DNA of 64,000 bases from contig NZ_JAMBPR010000022.1 of assembly GCF_024206475.1 (NCBI RefSeq), forward strand, positions 57,160-121,159. The letters are read 5' to 3'. The stretch is from Paraburkholderia sp. CNPSo 3274 (GTDB lineage Bacteria > Pseudomonadota > Gammaproteobacteria > Burkholderiales > Burkholderiaceae). Below are positions 1-8,271 of this stretch, in pieces; within the stretch, counting starts at the first letter, position 1; each line of letters opens with the position of its first letter. The translations under genes and the position numbers were made by a program. Under the pieces are notes generated by a model. It saw nothing but the letters and a program-made list of their open reading frames with translations. It ran no database searches and was not told the origin of the DNA.

Positions 1-1
1 C

Positions 2-655
2 GACGCGCGCGACAACTACAACGTTGTTCAGGGAGCCACGCTCACCCTGCTTGCACTCCTGATTGGATTCACGCTCTCGATGGCAGTGAGCCGCTACGAC
101 CAGCGCAAGAATTACGAGGAAGAGGAAGCGAACGCCATCGGCACCCAGTACTTGCGGGCTCAGTTGCTCGGCGAACCGCGAGCCGCAAAGGTCAAGGCCC
201 TGCTGCGTGACTACGTGCAACTGCGCATTGAGTACTACAAGACGCGCGACGCACGCGAACTGGATACCATCAATGGGAAGACTGCTGAACTTCAGAACCA
301 GTTATGGGCGAACGTGCGAGAAGCGGCCATCGCGCAACCGACCCCGATTGCAGCGCTCGTCGTAGCCGGAATGAATGACGTCATCAACACCCAGGGCTAT
401 ACGCAGGCGGCATGGCTCAATCGCATTCCCGTCTCCGCATGGACGCTCATGATAGCCATCGCGTTCTTCAGCAACCTGATGCAGGGGTACGGCGTGCATG
501 GTGCGACCGGGCGGCGTGTACTCCTGTTTGTGCTGCCCATCACGGTATCGCTGTCGCTATCGCTTATCGCCGACATCGACAGTCCTCGCGGAGGGCTCAT
601 CCGCGTCGTTCCACAGAATCTCATTAGCTTGCAGCAGTCGCTGCCTACGAACTGA
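2..655 (+). CDS. DUF4239-like (bestrophin-like) membrane protein, 5' end outside window
   Basis: The frame is already open at base 2, so the true start lies before the window and only the C-terminal ~217 residues are visible. They show a membrane segment near the left edge (TLLALLIGFTLSMAV), then the hydrophilic stretch RYDQRKNYEEEEANAIGT, then two more hydrophobic segments (AWTLMIAIAFFSNL and LLFVLPITVSLSLSLIA) and a short tail. The acidic motif after the first membrane segment and the IADIDSPRGG motif near the end match my recollection of DUF4239/bestrophin-like proteins of Burkholderia. Its function is unknown. The next feature downstream is a gene fragment, so no operon can be claimed. 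Confidence 0.75.
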   Translation, partial: DARDNYNVVQGATLTLLALLIGFTLSMAVSRYDQRKNYEEEEANAIGTQYLRAQLLGEPRAAKVKALLRDYVQLRIEYYKTRDARELDTINGKTAELQNQLWANVREAAIAQPTPIAALVVAGMNDVINTQGYTQAAWLNRIPVSAWTLMIAIAFFSNLMQGYGVHGATGRRVLLFVLPITVSLSLSLIADIDSPRGGLIRVVPQNLISLQQSLPTN

Positions 656-678
656 CCTGATAGACAGCAATTGGCTAA

Positions 679-1218
679 TTTTTAAATGGAAATATTTGGG
701 ACCACGGCGATGCCGCGCCAGGCTTAGGCGCTGTAACGTTACGTTCCGAGCAATCGCGCCAACTACCGCCTACCCTGCTGGCAAACGCGCTTATCGATGT
801 GGGGATTCCGGCAATCACGCCTGAGATCGGCGCTGCGCGCGTCTTCGATTTCGACATGATCCCTTTGTTCGTCGAAGGCACGATGAATGTGCTCAAGCGC
901 TACAGTGTCGTTTCTGGCCCGATGGGACGCACCGGGCGGGATGTCGGCATCTTTGTCGGCAATAGCGCGCACACGATCATGACAACGCATGGCGGATTCG
1001 TCGAATTGCTGGTCAAGCTGAACGACAAGGTCAAGGCGGGGCAGAAAGTGGCGATTCAGCGCAATACCTTCGGCGAAGTGGTCGCGGAGTATACGACGGA
1101 GGTTGCGGGCGAAGTGACAGGGCGCCGTAACGATGCGACAGCAGAGCCTCGCATTCCCCTCGTTATGGTTCTTTATCAGAGCCCGGCCAGGGAGAATCCG
1201 GAGGATTACTCCGAGTGA
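679..1218 (+). pseudogene. C-terminal remnant of a succinylglutamate desuccinylase/aspartoacylase-family gene
   Basis: The frame is open from the stop at 676-678, but homology-like sequence is convincing only from about 760 onward (LANALIDVGIPAITPEIG). The remainder is the C-terminal third of an AspA/AstE-like metallohydrolase, ending in a lipoyl-like beta barrel (THGGFVELLVKLNDKVKAGQ, then VAEYTTEVAGEV). The zinc-binding and catalytic N-terminal part of the family (about 330 residues when complete) is missing. A GTG at 799 could start a 139-residue peptide, but there is no good ribosome binding site. I read this as a truncated relic rather than a working enzyme. Confidence 0.65.
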
Positions 1219-1269
1219 TGTTGGGCCAACATTCACGAGACACTCACGCCGCGCGCAAGGCACGACGTA

Positions 1270-3066
1270 TCAAACGCGTAATCCCCGGCTCTTGAGCCGG
1301 TAAACGAGTTGCGCGCGCGTGATACCGAGGCTGCGCGCCGCCGCCGAGAGGTTGCCCGAGGCCTGTCGCACAGCGCTCTTGAGCAAGGCCGATTCGATGT
1401 CGTCGAGTGAGAGCGGCGCGCCATCGCTTTCGGTGCCCATCAAGAGACTCGTGACCTTGCGCGTGACGCGCTCGGCCTCGTCGCCCGAGCCTGCGCCCGC
1501 AAGCTCATTGAGCTTGTCGGAGGGCAGCAGGCTGCCATGCTCGTCCACGCCGAACAGTGACAGGTCGAACGTTTCCCCGCTGATAAAGAGATGACCAACG
1601 TCGATGGGTCCGTCGTCGGCCGCGAGTATCACGCCGCGCTCCACGATGTTCTCCAGCTCGCGAATGTTGCCGGGCCAGTTGTAGCTAAGCATGGCGTCAA
1701 TCGCGCGGCTCGTGAAGCCCGAGACCTTGCGCCCGTGACGCTCGCGATACTTGCGCAGCAAATGATTCAGCAGCACCGGCAAGTCCTCCTTGCGCTCGCG
1801 CAGCGAAGGCACGCGAATAGGAAACACGTTGAGCCGGAAATAGAGGTCTTCGCGAAAGCGCCCCGCACGCACTTCATCGCGCAGGTCGAGGTTCGTTGCT
1901 GCGACGACGCGCACGTCCACGCGGCGCGTTTGCGTATCGCCCAGGCGCTCGATCTCGCCCTCCTGCAGCGTGCGCAGCAACTTGCCCTGCGCCGTCATGG
2001 TGAGAATGCCGATCTCATCGAGAAAAAGTGTGCCGCCGTTCGCGCGCTCGAAGCGGCCAGGGCGGCTTTGCGTGGCGTCTGTGAAGCCACCCTTCTCTAC
2101 GCCGAACAGTTCCGACTCGACCAGCGATTCCGGAATCGCCGCGCAATTCACGGCGACGAACGCGCCCGCGCCGCGGTTGCTGATGCGATGGAGCGTGCGC
2201 GCGAACACTTCCTTACCTACGCCGCTCTCACCGAGAAACAGCACCGTCGCGCGAGTGGCCGCCACGCGGCGGATCATGTGGCATACGGCATTGAAGCCCG
2301 GCGATGCGCCAACCATATTGACGTCGCCGAACGCGGTGGGTGTGGCAGGCGCCTCGCGCGGTGCGAACGCATCGTAGGAGCTTACGGATTCCGTACGATC
2401 GCCGTCCGCTGCCAGGCCTTGCGTAAATGCCTGCGCTTTCAGGAAGCGAAGATCGTTGGCGGCTTCCTCGCCCCACTCCTCGATCGGCTTGCCGATGATG
2501 CGGCAATACGCTTGCCCGAGCGCGCGGCACTCCACCTCGCGATAGAGAATGGGGCGGCCCATGAACACACTCGTATAGCCGCTGGCGTAGCCGATCTGCG
2601 TCCAGCACACGGGCTCCGCGCCGATGCCGTAAATGCGCACGTGCTCCTCGTCTTCGGCGCAGCCCTTCCAGAGAAACTCGCCGTAGTACTGGCCTTTTTC
2701 GACATCGATCTCGAGCCGCACGGGCTCGACCTCGGTCAGCCCTTCGAGCATATGGAGCTGCGGCCCGACGGCGAACATCTCGGTGACATTGTTCTCGGGG
2801 CGCACCTTGGCCGCCAGTTCGGCGTCACGCGCGCCGGAGTTGTAGCCCATGCGTGTGAGCAGCCCGCGCGCCGCGTCAATGCCGAGGCTGTCGATCAGCT
2901 CACGCCGCAGCGTGCCGAGCGACTGTGCGTGCAGCAGCACCATGCGCTGGTCGTCGAGCCAGATGCGTCCGTTGCCGGGCGCAAAGCGCAGGCGCGACAT
3001 GAGGTCGGCGATATCGGGATAGCGCAGGCTGTCCACGCGCGCGCCCTTTGGCGTCACGAGCTTCAT
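1270..3066 (-). CDS. dmpR: Phenol-responsive sigma-54 activator (DmpR/MopR/XylR type)
   Basis: Transcription activator of the divergent phenol hydroxylase operon, 598 residues from ATG 3066 (an AGAGGAAG site lies just upstream; an in-frame ATG at 3105 is an alternative). Order: XylR_N/V4R effector domain (~20-210), linker, AAA+ domain with Walker A GESGVGKE and Walker B GGTLFLDEIG, Fis-type helix-turn-helix at the C-terminus (ARSLGITRAQLVYRLKSRG). In the sensor domain, Cys (PVCW), Glu (REVEC), Cys (VEC) and Cys (AYC) have the 23/26/34 spacing of the MopR zinc site. His (PQLH) and Trp (FLW) have the 28-residue spacing of the MopR phenol pocket. The sigma-54 contact loop reads GGFTDA instead of GAFTGA. 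Phenol binding is inferred from these residues and the neighbouring operon. Confidence 0.93.
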   Translation of the reverse strand: MKLVTPKGARVDSLRYPDIADLMSRLRFAPGNGRIWLDDQRMVLLHAQSLGTLRRELIDSLGIDAARGLLTRMGYNSGARDAELAAKVRPENNVTEMFAVGPQLHMLEGLTEVEPVRLEIDVEKGQYYGEFLWKGCAEDEEHVRIYGIGAEPVCWTQIGYASGYTSVFMGRPILYREVECRALGQAYCRIIGKPIEEWGEEAANDLRFLKAQAFTQGLAADGDRTESVSSYDAFAPREAPATPTAFGDVNMVGASPGFNAVCHMIRRVAATRATVLFLGESGVGKEVFARTLHRISNRGAGAFVAVNCAAIPESLVESELFGVEKGGFTDATQSRPGRFERANGGTLFLDEIGILTMTAQGKLLRTLQEGEIERLGDTQTRRVDVRVVAATNLDLRDEVRAGRFREDLYFRLNVFPIRVPSLRERKEDLPVLLNHLLRKYRERHGRKVSGFTSRAIDAMLSYNWPGNIRELENIVERGVILAADDGPIDVGHLFISGETFDLSLFGVDEHGSLLPSDKLNELAGAGSGDEAERVTRKVTSLLMGTESDGAPLSLDDIESALLKSAVRQASGNLSAAARSLGITRAQLVYRLKSRGLRV

Positions 3067-3213
3067 CGCTTCCTCTGCCTGCTCTGACTTGCGCTGCGTG
3101 CCCATGCTGCCGTGCCCCCTCCATCGATGAACGGCCCCACGATAGGGGAAGCCGCGTGGCCGCGCAAGGCGGATTTGTGCGTGTCGGCAAGGCCCGCGGG
3201 TTATCCCCGATGC

Positions 3214-3233
3214 TCGTTTGATCAAACGATTTC
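3214..3233. promoter_or_regulatory. Predicted activator site UAS1 (perfect 16-bp palindrome)
   Basis: TCGTTTGATCAAACGA at 3214-3229 is a perfect inverted repeat. Read from 3218, the sequence matches 11 of 16 positions of the DmpR/MopR site TTGATCAATTGATCAA. It lies about 160 bp upstream of the -24 element of the dmp operon and 34 bp from UAS2, the usual geometry for a sigma-54 enhancer pair. It also sits ~150 bp upstream of the dmpR start and could take part in dmpR autoregulation. Confidence 0.7.
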
Positions 3234-3251
3234 GGCCTCATCAAGCGGCAC

Positions 3252-3267
3252 TCGATCATTTGGTCGA
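3252..3267. promoter_or_regulatory. Predicted activator site UAS2
   Basis: TCGATCATTTGGTCGA is an imperfect inverted repeat matching 12 of 16 positions of the DmpR/MopR consensus TTGATCAATTGATCAA. Its start is 34 bp, roughly three helical turns, from the start of UAS1. Its end is about 127 bp from the -24 GG of the dmpK promoter. Binding is inferred from sequence and position only. Confidence 0.68.
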
Positions 3268-3392
3268 TCCGCCGGCGTGGCGCCCTGAGGACGCCGCAAC
3301 GCGTCATGAAGCGCCGTGTGCGCGCCAACTCCCGGACGCAAAAGACCTTTCGCCCGCCAAGCCGTGCTCGGGCCACGCCACGAACCGCACCC

Positions 3393-3408
3393 TGGCCCGC
3401 TCATTGCA
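3393..3408 (+). promoter_or_regulatory. Sigma-54 promoter (-24/-12) of the phenol hydroxylase operon
   Basis: TGGCCC, five bases, then TTGCA matches the sigma-54 consensus TGGCAC-N5-TTGCW. The invariant GG (3394-3395) and GC (3406-3407) are separated by exactly ten bases. The expected transcription start is near 3419, giving a leader of about 64 nt to dmpK. The activator genes and both upstream sites fit the classic Po/Pu architecture. Confidence 0.85.
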
Positions 3409-3482
3409 TAAAGGGAATACAGCGCGGCCCATTGCACGAAAACATCCAGCGGCCGCGAGACTGAACAAAAACGGAGGAGGCA

Positions 3483-3758
3483 ATGAGCAAACTGCAAGCG
3501 CATGCGCCAGCACTCGATCGGCCCTTCGACGTGGCGCGGCGCTATGTGCGTCTCAAGTCGCGCCGCGACGACGGCTTCGTCGAGTTCGACTTTTCGATTG
3601 GCGATCCACGCATCTGCGTGGAGCTCGTGATGCGCGAGCCCGATTATCGCGCGTTCTGCAATGCGCACGATGTCGTGTGGCTTTCCACCGTGGAAGCGGC
3701 CGCACTCGACGCCGAAGAACTCAAGTGGCGCTACGGCCTGCCCGGCTTAGCCGAATAA
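3483..3758 (+). CDS. dmpK: Phenol hydroxylase subunit P0 (DmpK-like assembly factor)
   Basis: First gene of the multicomponent phenol hydroxylase operon, 91 residues. The family member DmpK helps assemble the diiron oxygenase in its active form and is not part of the catalytic cycle. The start ATG follows a strong GGAGGAGG site six bases upstream and the length is normal for P0. Conserved features are the DGFVEFDFSIGDPR and MREPDYRAFCN stretches. dmpL begins 48 bp downstream with its own GGAGG site. Expression should be driven by the sigma-54 promoter 75 bp upstream. Confidence 0.92.
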   Translation: MSKLQAHAPALDRPFDVARRYVRLKSRRDDGFVEFDFSIGDPRICVELVMREPDYRAFCNAHDVVWLSTVEAAALDAEELKWRYGLPGLAE

Positions 3759-3806
3759 AGGCGGTAACGCCGTCCCCATTCGACCGATGACACGGAGGAG
3801 CACGAG

Positions 3807-4844
3807 ATGCAAATCGATATCAAGACCTCGGCAGTACAGCCGGTCCGGCAGACGTTCTCGCATATCGCGCGGCGCCTCGGCGCCGACAAGCCCGCCTCGC
3901 GCTACCAGGAGGCGACGTTCGACCTGCAGCCCGAGGCCAACTTTCACTATCGCCCGCTGTGGCAGCCGCAATACGAGCTTTACGACAAGGCGCGCACTGC
4001 TATTCGCATGAACGACTGGTACGCGTTCAAGGACCCGCGCCAGTACTACTACGGCGCCTATACGATCGCACGCTCGCGTCAGCAGGAGACGATGGAGAAG
4101 AACATCGAGTTCGTCACCAGGCGGACGTTGCTCTCCGGGTTGCCGGAAGAGCAGAAGCGGCGCGTCGCTTCGCTCATGGTGCCGCTGCGCCACGTGGAGT
4201 GGGCGGCGAACACGAACAACTGCTTCGTCACCGCCTATGGCTGGGGCACCGCCATCACGCAGGCCACGATGTATCACAGCATGGACCGCCTCGGCCTCGC
4301 CCAGTATCTCTCGCGCATCGGCTTGCTGCTCGATGGCAACCTCGGCACCTCGCTCGTGGCGGGCAAGGAGGCCTGGCTCGAAGCGCCGATGTGGCAGCCC
4401 CTGCGCCGCCTCGTGGAAGACCTCATGGCAGTGCAGGACTGGTTCGAGACGTTCACGGCGCAGAACGCGGTGATCGACGGCCTGCTCTACCCTCTCGTGT
4501 ACCGCCATATCGACGCGCGGCTCTGCGCGCAATGCGGCGCGGGGCTCAGCATGCTCAACGAATTCGCGATCGGCTGGTTCGACGAAACGAACCGCTGGGT
4601 GGACGCCACGCTGAAAACCGCGGCGGCCGAATCGCCGGAAAACGCGGCGCTGCTCTCGTGCTGGGTGGAGATGTGGCACGGCCGCACGCTCGACGCCTTG
4701 CATCCGCTCGCCGTGGAAGCGCTGGGCGCCGAGGGCGCCGCTGCGGCGCTCGCGGAAATCGATACGGCCTTTACGGCGCGCATCACGAAGCTTGGTATCG
4801 CCATCGCGACGCCGGGCGAACGCACGGAGGCAAATCATGGCTGA
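3807..4844 (+). CDS. dmpL: Phenol hydroxylase subunit P1 (oxygenase beta subunit, DmpL)
   Basis: Beta subunit of the dimeric oxygenase (DmpLNO)2 that converts phenol to catechol; 345 residues, the expected size for the methane/phenol/toluene hydroxylase beta family. It has the ferritin-like helical fold but no diiron ligands. Visible family-typical stretches include RQTFSHIARRLGADKPASRY near the N-terminus and FVTAYGWGTAITQATMYHSM in the middle. The start follows GGAGGAGCACGAG. The last eight bases overlap dmpM, so the two are probably translationally coupled. Confidence 0.94.
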   Translation: MQIDIKTSAVQPVRQTFSHIARRLGADKPASRYQEATFDLQPEANFHYRPLWQPQYELYDKARTAIRMNDWYAFKDPRQYYYGAYTIARSRQQETMEKNIEFVTRRTLLSGLPEEQKRRVASLMVPLRHVEWAANTNNCFVTAYGWGTAITQATMYHSMDRLGLAQYLSRIGLLLDGNLGTSLVAGKEAWLEAPMWQPLRRLVEDLMAVQDWFETFTAQNAVIDGLLYPLVYRHIDARLCAQCGAGLSMLNEFAIGWFDETNRWVDATLKTAAAESPENAALLSCWVEMWHGRTLDALHPLAVEALGAEGAAAALAEIDTAFTARITKLGIAIATPGERTEANHG

Positions 4845-5109
4845 CACCGTTTTCATTGCCTTCCAGACCAATGACGACTCGCGGCCCATCGTCGAAGCCA
4901 TTGCCGAGGACAACCCGCATGCCGTGGTCAACGCCCTGCCCGCCATGGTCAAGATCGATGCGCAAGGCCGCCTCGTAATCAGGCGCGAATCGATCGAAGC
5001 GCGCATTGGCCGGCCGTTCGACTTGCGCGAGCTGCAACTGAACCTGATCTCGCTCTCCGGCAACATCGACGAAACCGACGACGAATTCATCCTGGCGTGG
5101 AACGCCTGA
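4837..5109 (+). CDS. dmpM: Phenol hydroxylase regulatory protein P2 (DmpM)
   Basis: Small cofactor-less effector protein, 90 residues, homologous to MmoB and DmpM. In the family it binds the oxygenase and tunes substrate access and electron transfer to the diiron centre. Visible are VFIAFQTNDDSRPIVEAI at the N-terminus, the MVKIDAQGRLVIRRESIE core and the C-terminal LSGNIDETDDEFILAW. ATG 4837 lies inside the end of dmpL (8-bp overlap), and an upstream in-frame start would only add a dmpL-antisense-like extension. dmpN starts 21 bp downstream. Confidence 0.94.
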   Translation: MADTVFIAFQTNDDSRPIVEAIAEDNPHAVVNALPAMVKIDAQGRLVIRRESIEARIGRPFDLRELQLNLISLSGNIDETDDEFILAWNA

Positions 5110-5130
5110 TCAAACACTAGGAGCATGACG

Positions 5131-6750
5131 ATGAGCACGCCCAATACCGCGCCGAAAAAACTCAGCATTAAGGAAAACTACGCCATGCTCACGCGCGGTC
5201 TCGCGTGGGAAACCACGTACCAGCCGATGGACGCAATTTTCCCGTACGACCGCTTCGAAGGCATCAAGGTGCACGACTGGGACCGCTGGGAAGACCCGTT
5301 CCGCCTCACGATGGACGCCTACTGGAAATATCAGGGCGAAAAGGAACGCAAGCTCTACGCGATTATCGACGCATTCCAGCAGAACAACGGCCAGTTCAAC
5401 GTGACCGACCCGCGCTATATCAACGCGCTCAAGCTGTTTCTCACGGGCGTGAGCCCGCTCGAATATGCGGCGCATCGCGGCTTCGCACTCGCAGGCCGTA
5501 ACTTTCGCGGCGCGGGGGCGCGCATTGCCTGCCAGATGCAGGCCATCGATGAACTGCGCCACGCGCAGACGCAGGTCCACACGATCAGCCAGTACAACAA
5601 GTTCTTCAACGGCTTTCATGACTTCAGGCACATGCACGACCGCGTCTGGTATCTGTCCGTGCCGAAGTCGTATTTCGAGGACGCGATGAGCGCCGGGCCG
5701 TTCGAATTCGTCACCGCCATTTCATTCTCTTTCGAATATGTGCTCACGAACCTGCTTTTCATGCCGTTCATGTCGGGCGCGGCGTTCAACGGCGACATGG
5801 CGACGGTCACGTTCGGCTTTTCGGCGCAGTCGGATGAATCGCGCCACATGACGCTGGGCCTCGAAGTCGTGAAGTTTCTGCTCGAGCAGGACCCCGGCAA
5901 CGTGCCGATCATCCAGAAATGGATCGACAAGTGGTTCTGGCGCGGTTACCGCCTGCTCACGCTCATCGCGATGATGATGGACTACATGCTGCCCAAGCGC
6001 ATCATGTCGTGGCAGGAAGCGTGGGAAACCTACTTCGAGCAAAACGGCGGCGCGCTCTTTCACGACCTGGAGCGCTACGGCATCCGCCTGCCCAAGTATC
6101 ACGACGTTGCGACGAAAGAGAAGGATCGCCTCTCGCACGAGGCGTGGGGCATCTTCTACAACTACACCCACGCCGCGGCCATGCACACGTGGATCCCCAC
6201 CGACGACGAAATGGACTGGCTCGCGCAGAAGTACCCCGCGACCTTCGACAAGCTCTACCGCCCGCGCTACGAATACTGGCGCCGCCAGCAGCAGGAAGGC
6301 AAGCGCTTCTACAACGACTCGCTGCCCATGCTGTGCCAGGTGTGCCAGATCCCGATGGCGTTCACCGAGCCCGACGATCCCACCAAAACCTGCTACCGCG
6401 AGAGCGATTACCTGGGCAACAAGTTCCACTTCTGCTCGGACGGCTGCAAGGACATCTTCGACAACGAGCCCGAGAAATACGTGCAGGCGTGGCTGCCCGT
6501 GCACCAGATCTACCAGGGCAACTGCTTCGAAGCCGACGTCGACCCCACCGCGCCCGGCTTCGACCCGATGCGCGAGGTGCTGCGTTACTACCACATCGAG
6601 CCGGGCGCGGACGGCCACGAATTCGAGGACTCGCCAGACTGCGCGAACTGGCGGCGCTGGACCGGCAAGGCGGCATACGGCGGCGAAACCGCGAAGGAAG
6701 CCGCACAGGAAGACAAGCAGGAAGAACGACGCGATCGCCGCGCTGCATGA
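5131..6750 (+). CDS. dmpN: Phenol hydroxylase subunit P3 (oxygenase alpha subunit, DmpN)
   Basis: Catalytic diiron subunit, 539 residues from ATG 5131. An ATG at 5125 is also in frame, but the AGGAG site (5119-5123) is spaced correctly only for 5131. All six carboxylate/histidine iron ligands expected from toluene/phenol hydroxylases are present with family spacing: E111, E141-x2-H144, E202, E236-x2-H239. The C-terminus carries the YHS-type cysteine cluster typical of P3 (CQVCQIPMAF ... FHFCSDGC ... FDNEPEKY). The protein acts with DmpL, DmpO, DmpM and the reductase DmpP to hydroxylate phenol ortho to the hydroxyl. No lesion is seen. Confidence 0.96.
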   Translation: MSTPNTAPKKLSIKENYAMLTRGLAWETTYQPMDAIFPYDRFEGIKVHDWDRWEDPFRLTMDAYWKYQGEKERKLYAIIDAFQQNNGQFNVTDPRYINALKLFLTGVSPLEYAAHRGFALAGRNFRGAGARIACQMQAIDELRHAQTQVHTISQYNKFFNGFHDFRHMHDRVWYLSVPKSYFEDAMSAGPFEFVTAISFSFEYVLTNLLFMPFMSGAAFNGDMATVTFGFSAQSDESRHMTLGLEVVKFLLEQDPGNVPIIQKWIDKWFWRGYRLLTLIAMMMDYMLPKRIMSWQEAWETYFEQNGGALFHDLERYGIRLPKYHDVATKEKDRLSHEAWGIFYNYTHAAAMHTWIPTDDEMDWLAQKYPATFDKLYRPRYEYWRRQQQEGKRFYNDSLPMLCQVCQIPMAFTEPDDPTKTCYRESDYLGNKFHFCSDGCKDIFDNEPEKYVQAWLPVHQIYQGNCFEADVDPTAPGFDPMREVLRYYHIEPGADGHEFEDSPDCANWRRWTGKAAYGGETAKEAAQEDKQEERRDRRAA

Positions 6751-6788
6751 CGCGTGCGTCGCCCGACATAACTTCACGGAGACACATC

Positions 6789-7151
6789 ATGGCTGTTGTC
6801 GCATTGAACGAAGGCTACGCAGGGCCGGTGCGCGACCGCGTGGAAAACTTCCACGGCAGCCAGTTGCTGTACGTGGGCTGGGAGGACCATCTCATGTTCT
6901 GCGCGCCGCATTGCCTCGCCGTCGCGCCGGACATGACATTCGGTACGCTCGCACACGAAGTGATTCCCGCGATGTATGGCATGCATCCGGACTGGTCCTC
7001 GGTGCAACCGGAAAGCATCGAATGGTTCCGCTCGCGCGAGCGCTTCATACCCGACTTCAACGCGAGCCTCGCCGCGAACGGGCTCGGCCACAAGGCGCTG
7101 CTGCGTCTGCGCACGCCCGGCCTCACGGGCATTGGCGGCTCGCATAGCTAG
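6789..7151 (+). CDS. dmpO: Phenol hydroxylase subunit P4 (oxygenase gamma subunit, DmpO)
   Basis: Gamma subunit of the oxygenase, 120 residues, normal length. It starts at ATG 6789 after a CGGAGACAC site. Family-typical segments are FHGSQLLYVGWEDHLMFCAP and MYGMHPDWSSVQPESIEW. Subunits of this type stabilise the alpha/beta core and may bind zinc. It lies 38 bp after dmpN and 17 bp before dmpP, within one transcription unit. Confidence 0.94.
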   Translation: MAVVALNEGYAGPVRDRVENFHGSQLLYVGWEDHLMFCAPHCLAVAPDMTFGTLAHEVIPAMYGMHPDWSSVQPESIEWFRSRERFIPDFNASLAANGLGHKALLRLRTPGLTGIGGSHS

Positions 7152-7168
7152 CGCGGGAGACACGCATC

Positions 7169-8233
7169 ATGAGCTATCAATTGACCATCGAACCGATCGG
7201 CCAGACGATCGAGATCGAAGAGGACCAGACGCTGCTCGACGCCTGCCTGCGCGCGGGCGTGTGGCTGCCGCATGCGTGCTGCCACGGTCTGTGCGCGACG
7301 TGCAAGGTACAGGTGGTGGACGGCGAGATCGAGCACGGCGAGGCTTCGCCGTTCGCGCTCATGGACTTCGAGCGCGACGAACGCAAGTGCCTCGCCTGCT
7401 GCGCACGCGTGCAGTCGGACGTGACGATCGAAGCGGACATCGACGAAGACCCGGACGCACGCCACTTCCCGGTGCGCGACCACGTGGGGCGCGTGGCCGA
7501 GGTCGTCGATCTCACGCCGACCATCAAGGGCATTTTCGTCGAACTGCAAGGCGAAGGCATGGCCTTTCAGGCAGGCCAGTACGTGAACGTCCAGATACCG
7601 GGCGAGAGCGTGCCGCGTGCGTTCTCGCTCGCGGGCGAGCCCGGCAGCGCGGTGCGTATCGAACTCAACGTACGTCTCGTGCCCGGCGGCAAGGGCACGA
7701 CCTGGTTGCACGAGCAACTGAATGTGGGCGATACGCTGCGTTTCTCGGGACCATTCGGCCGCTTTTTCGTGCGCGCTTCGGACCCGCAACCCGTCATCCT
7801 GATCGCGGGCGGCTCGGGGCTCTCGAGTCCGCGCTCGATGCTGCTCGATCTGCTAGCGCAAGGCGACACGCGCCCCATCACCCTGCTCTACGGCGCGCGC
7901 AGCCGCAGTGAGCTCTACTATCACGAAGCGTTCACGGCGCTTGCCCAGCGCCATGCGAATTTCATCTATGTGCCCGCACTCTCCGACGAGCCCGCCGATT
8001 CAGGCTGGGAAGGCTTTCGCGGCTACGTCCACGACGCAGCGCGCGAGCATTTTTCAGGCGACTTCCGCGGCCACAAGGCGTACCTCTGCGGGCCGCCAGT
8101 AATGATCGAAGCGGCGATCCGAACCCTCATGCAAGGGCAGCTGTTCGAGCGCGACATCTACACGGAGAAGTTCCTCACGCACGCGGACGGCGCGCAGGGC
8201 GCGGCGCGTAGCCCGCTGTTCAAGTCCATTTGA
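7169..8233 (+). CDS. dmpP: Phenol hydroxylase reductase P5 (DmpP)
   Basis: NADH-dependent iron-sulfur flavoprotein that passes electrons to the oxygenase; 354 residues, the normal size. Domain order: plant-type [2Fe-2S] ferredoxin (about 1-95, cysteines in HACCHGLCATC and KCLACC), FAD-binding barrel (about 100-200, RAFSLAGEPG) and NAD-binding domain (about 205-340, LIAGGSGLSSPRSML and AYLCGPPVMIEA). The start follows GGGAGACACGCATC. catA begins 38 bp downstream. Confidence 0.96.
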   Translation: MSYQLTIEPIGQTIEIEEDQTLLDACLRAGVWLPHACCHGLCATCKVQVVDGEIEHGEASPFALMDFERDERKCLACCARVQSDVTIEADIDEDPDARHFPVRDHVGRVAEVVDLTPTIKGIFVELQGEGMAFQAGQYVNVQIPGESVPRAFSLAGEPGSAVRIELNVRLVPGGKGTTWLHEQLNVGDTLRFSGPFGRFFVRASDPQPVILIAGGSGLSSPRSMLLDLLAQGDTRPITLLYGARSRSELYYHEAFTALAQRHANFIYVPALSDEPADSGWEGFRGYVHDAAREHFSGDFRGHKAYLCGPPVMIEAAIRTLMQGQLFERDIYTEKFLTHADGAQGAARSPLFKSI

Positions 8234-8271
8234 ACATCTATCCCGGCAACAATATCGAAGGAGACCGCATC

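Noticed and set aside
1591..3087. A 498-codon plus-strand frame opposite the sigma-54 activator gene
   Set aside because: Its composition mirrors the codon bias of the real minus-strand gene; no family motif is visible.
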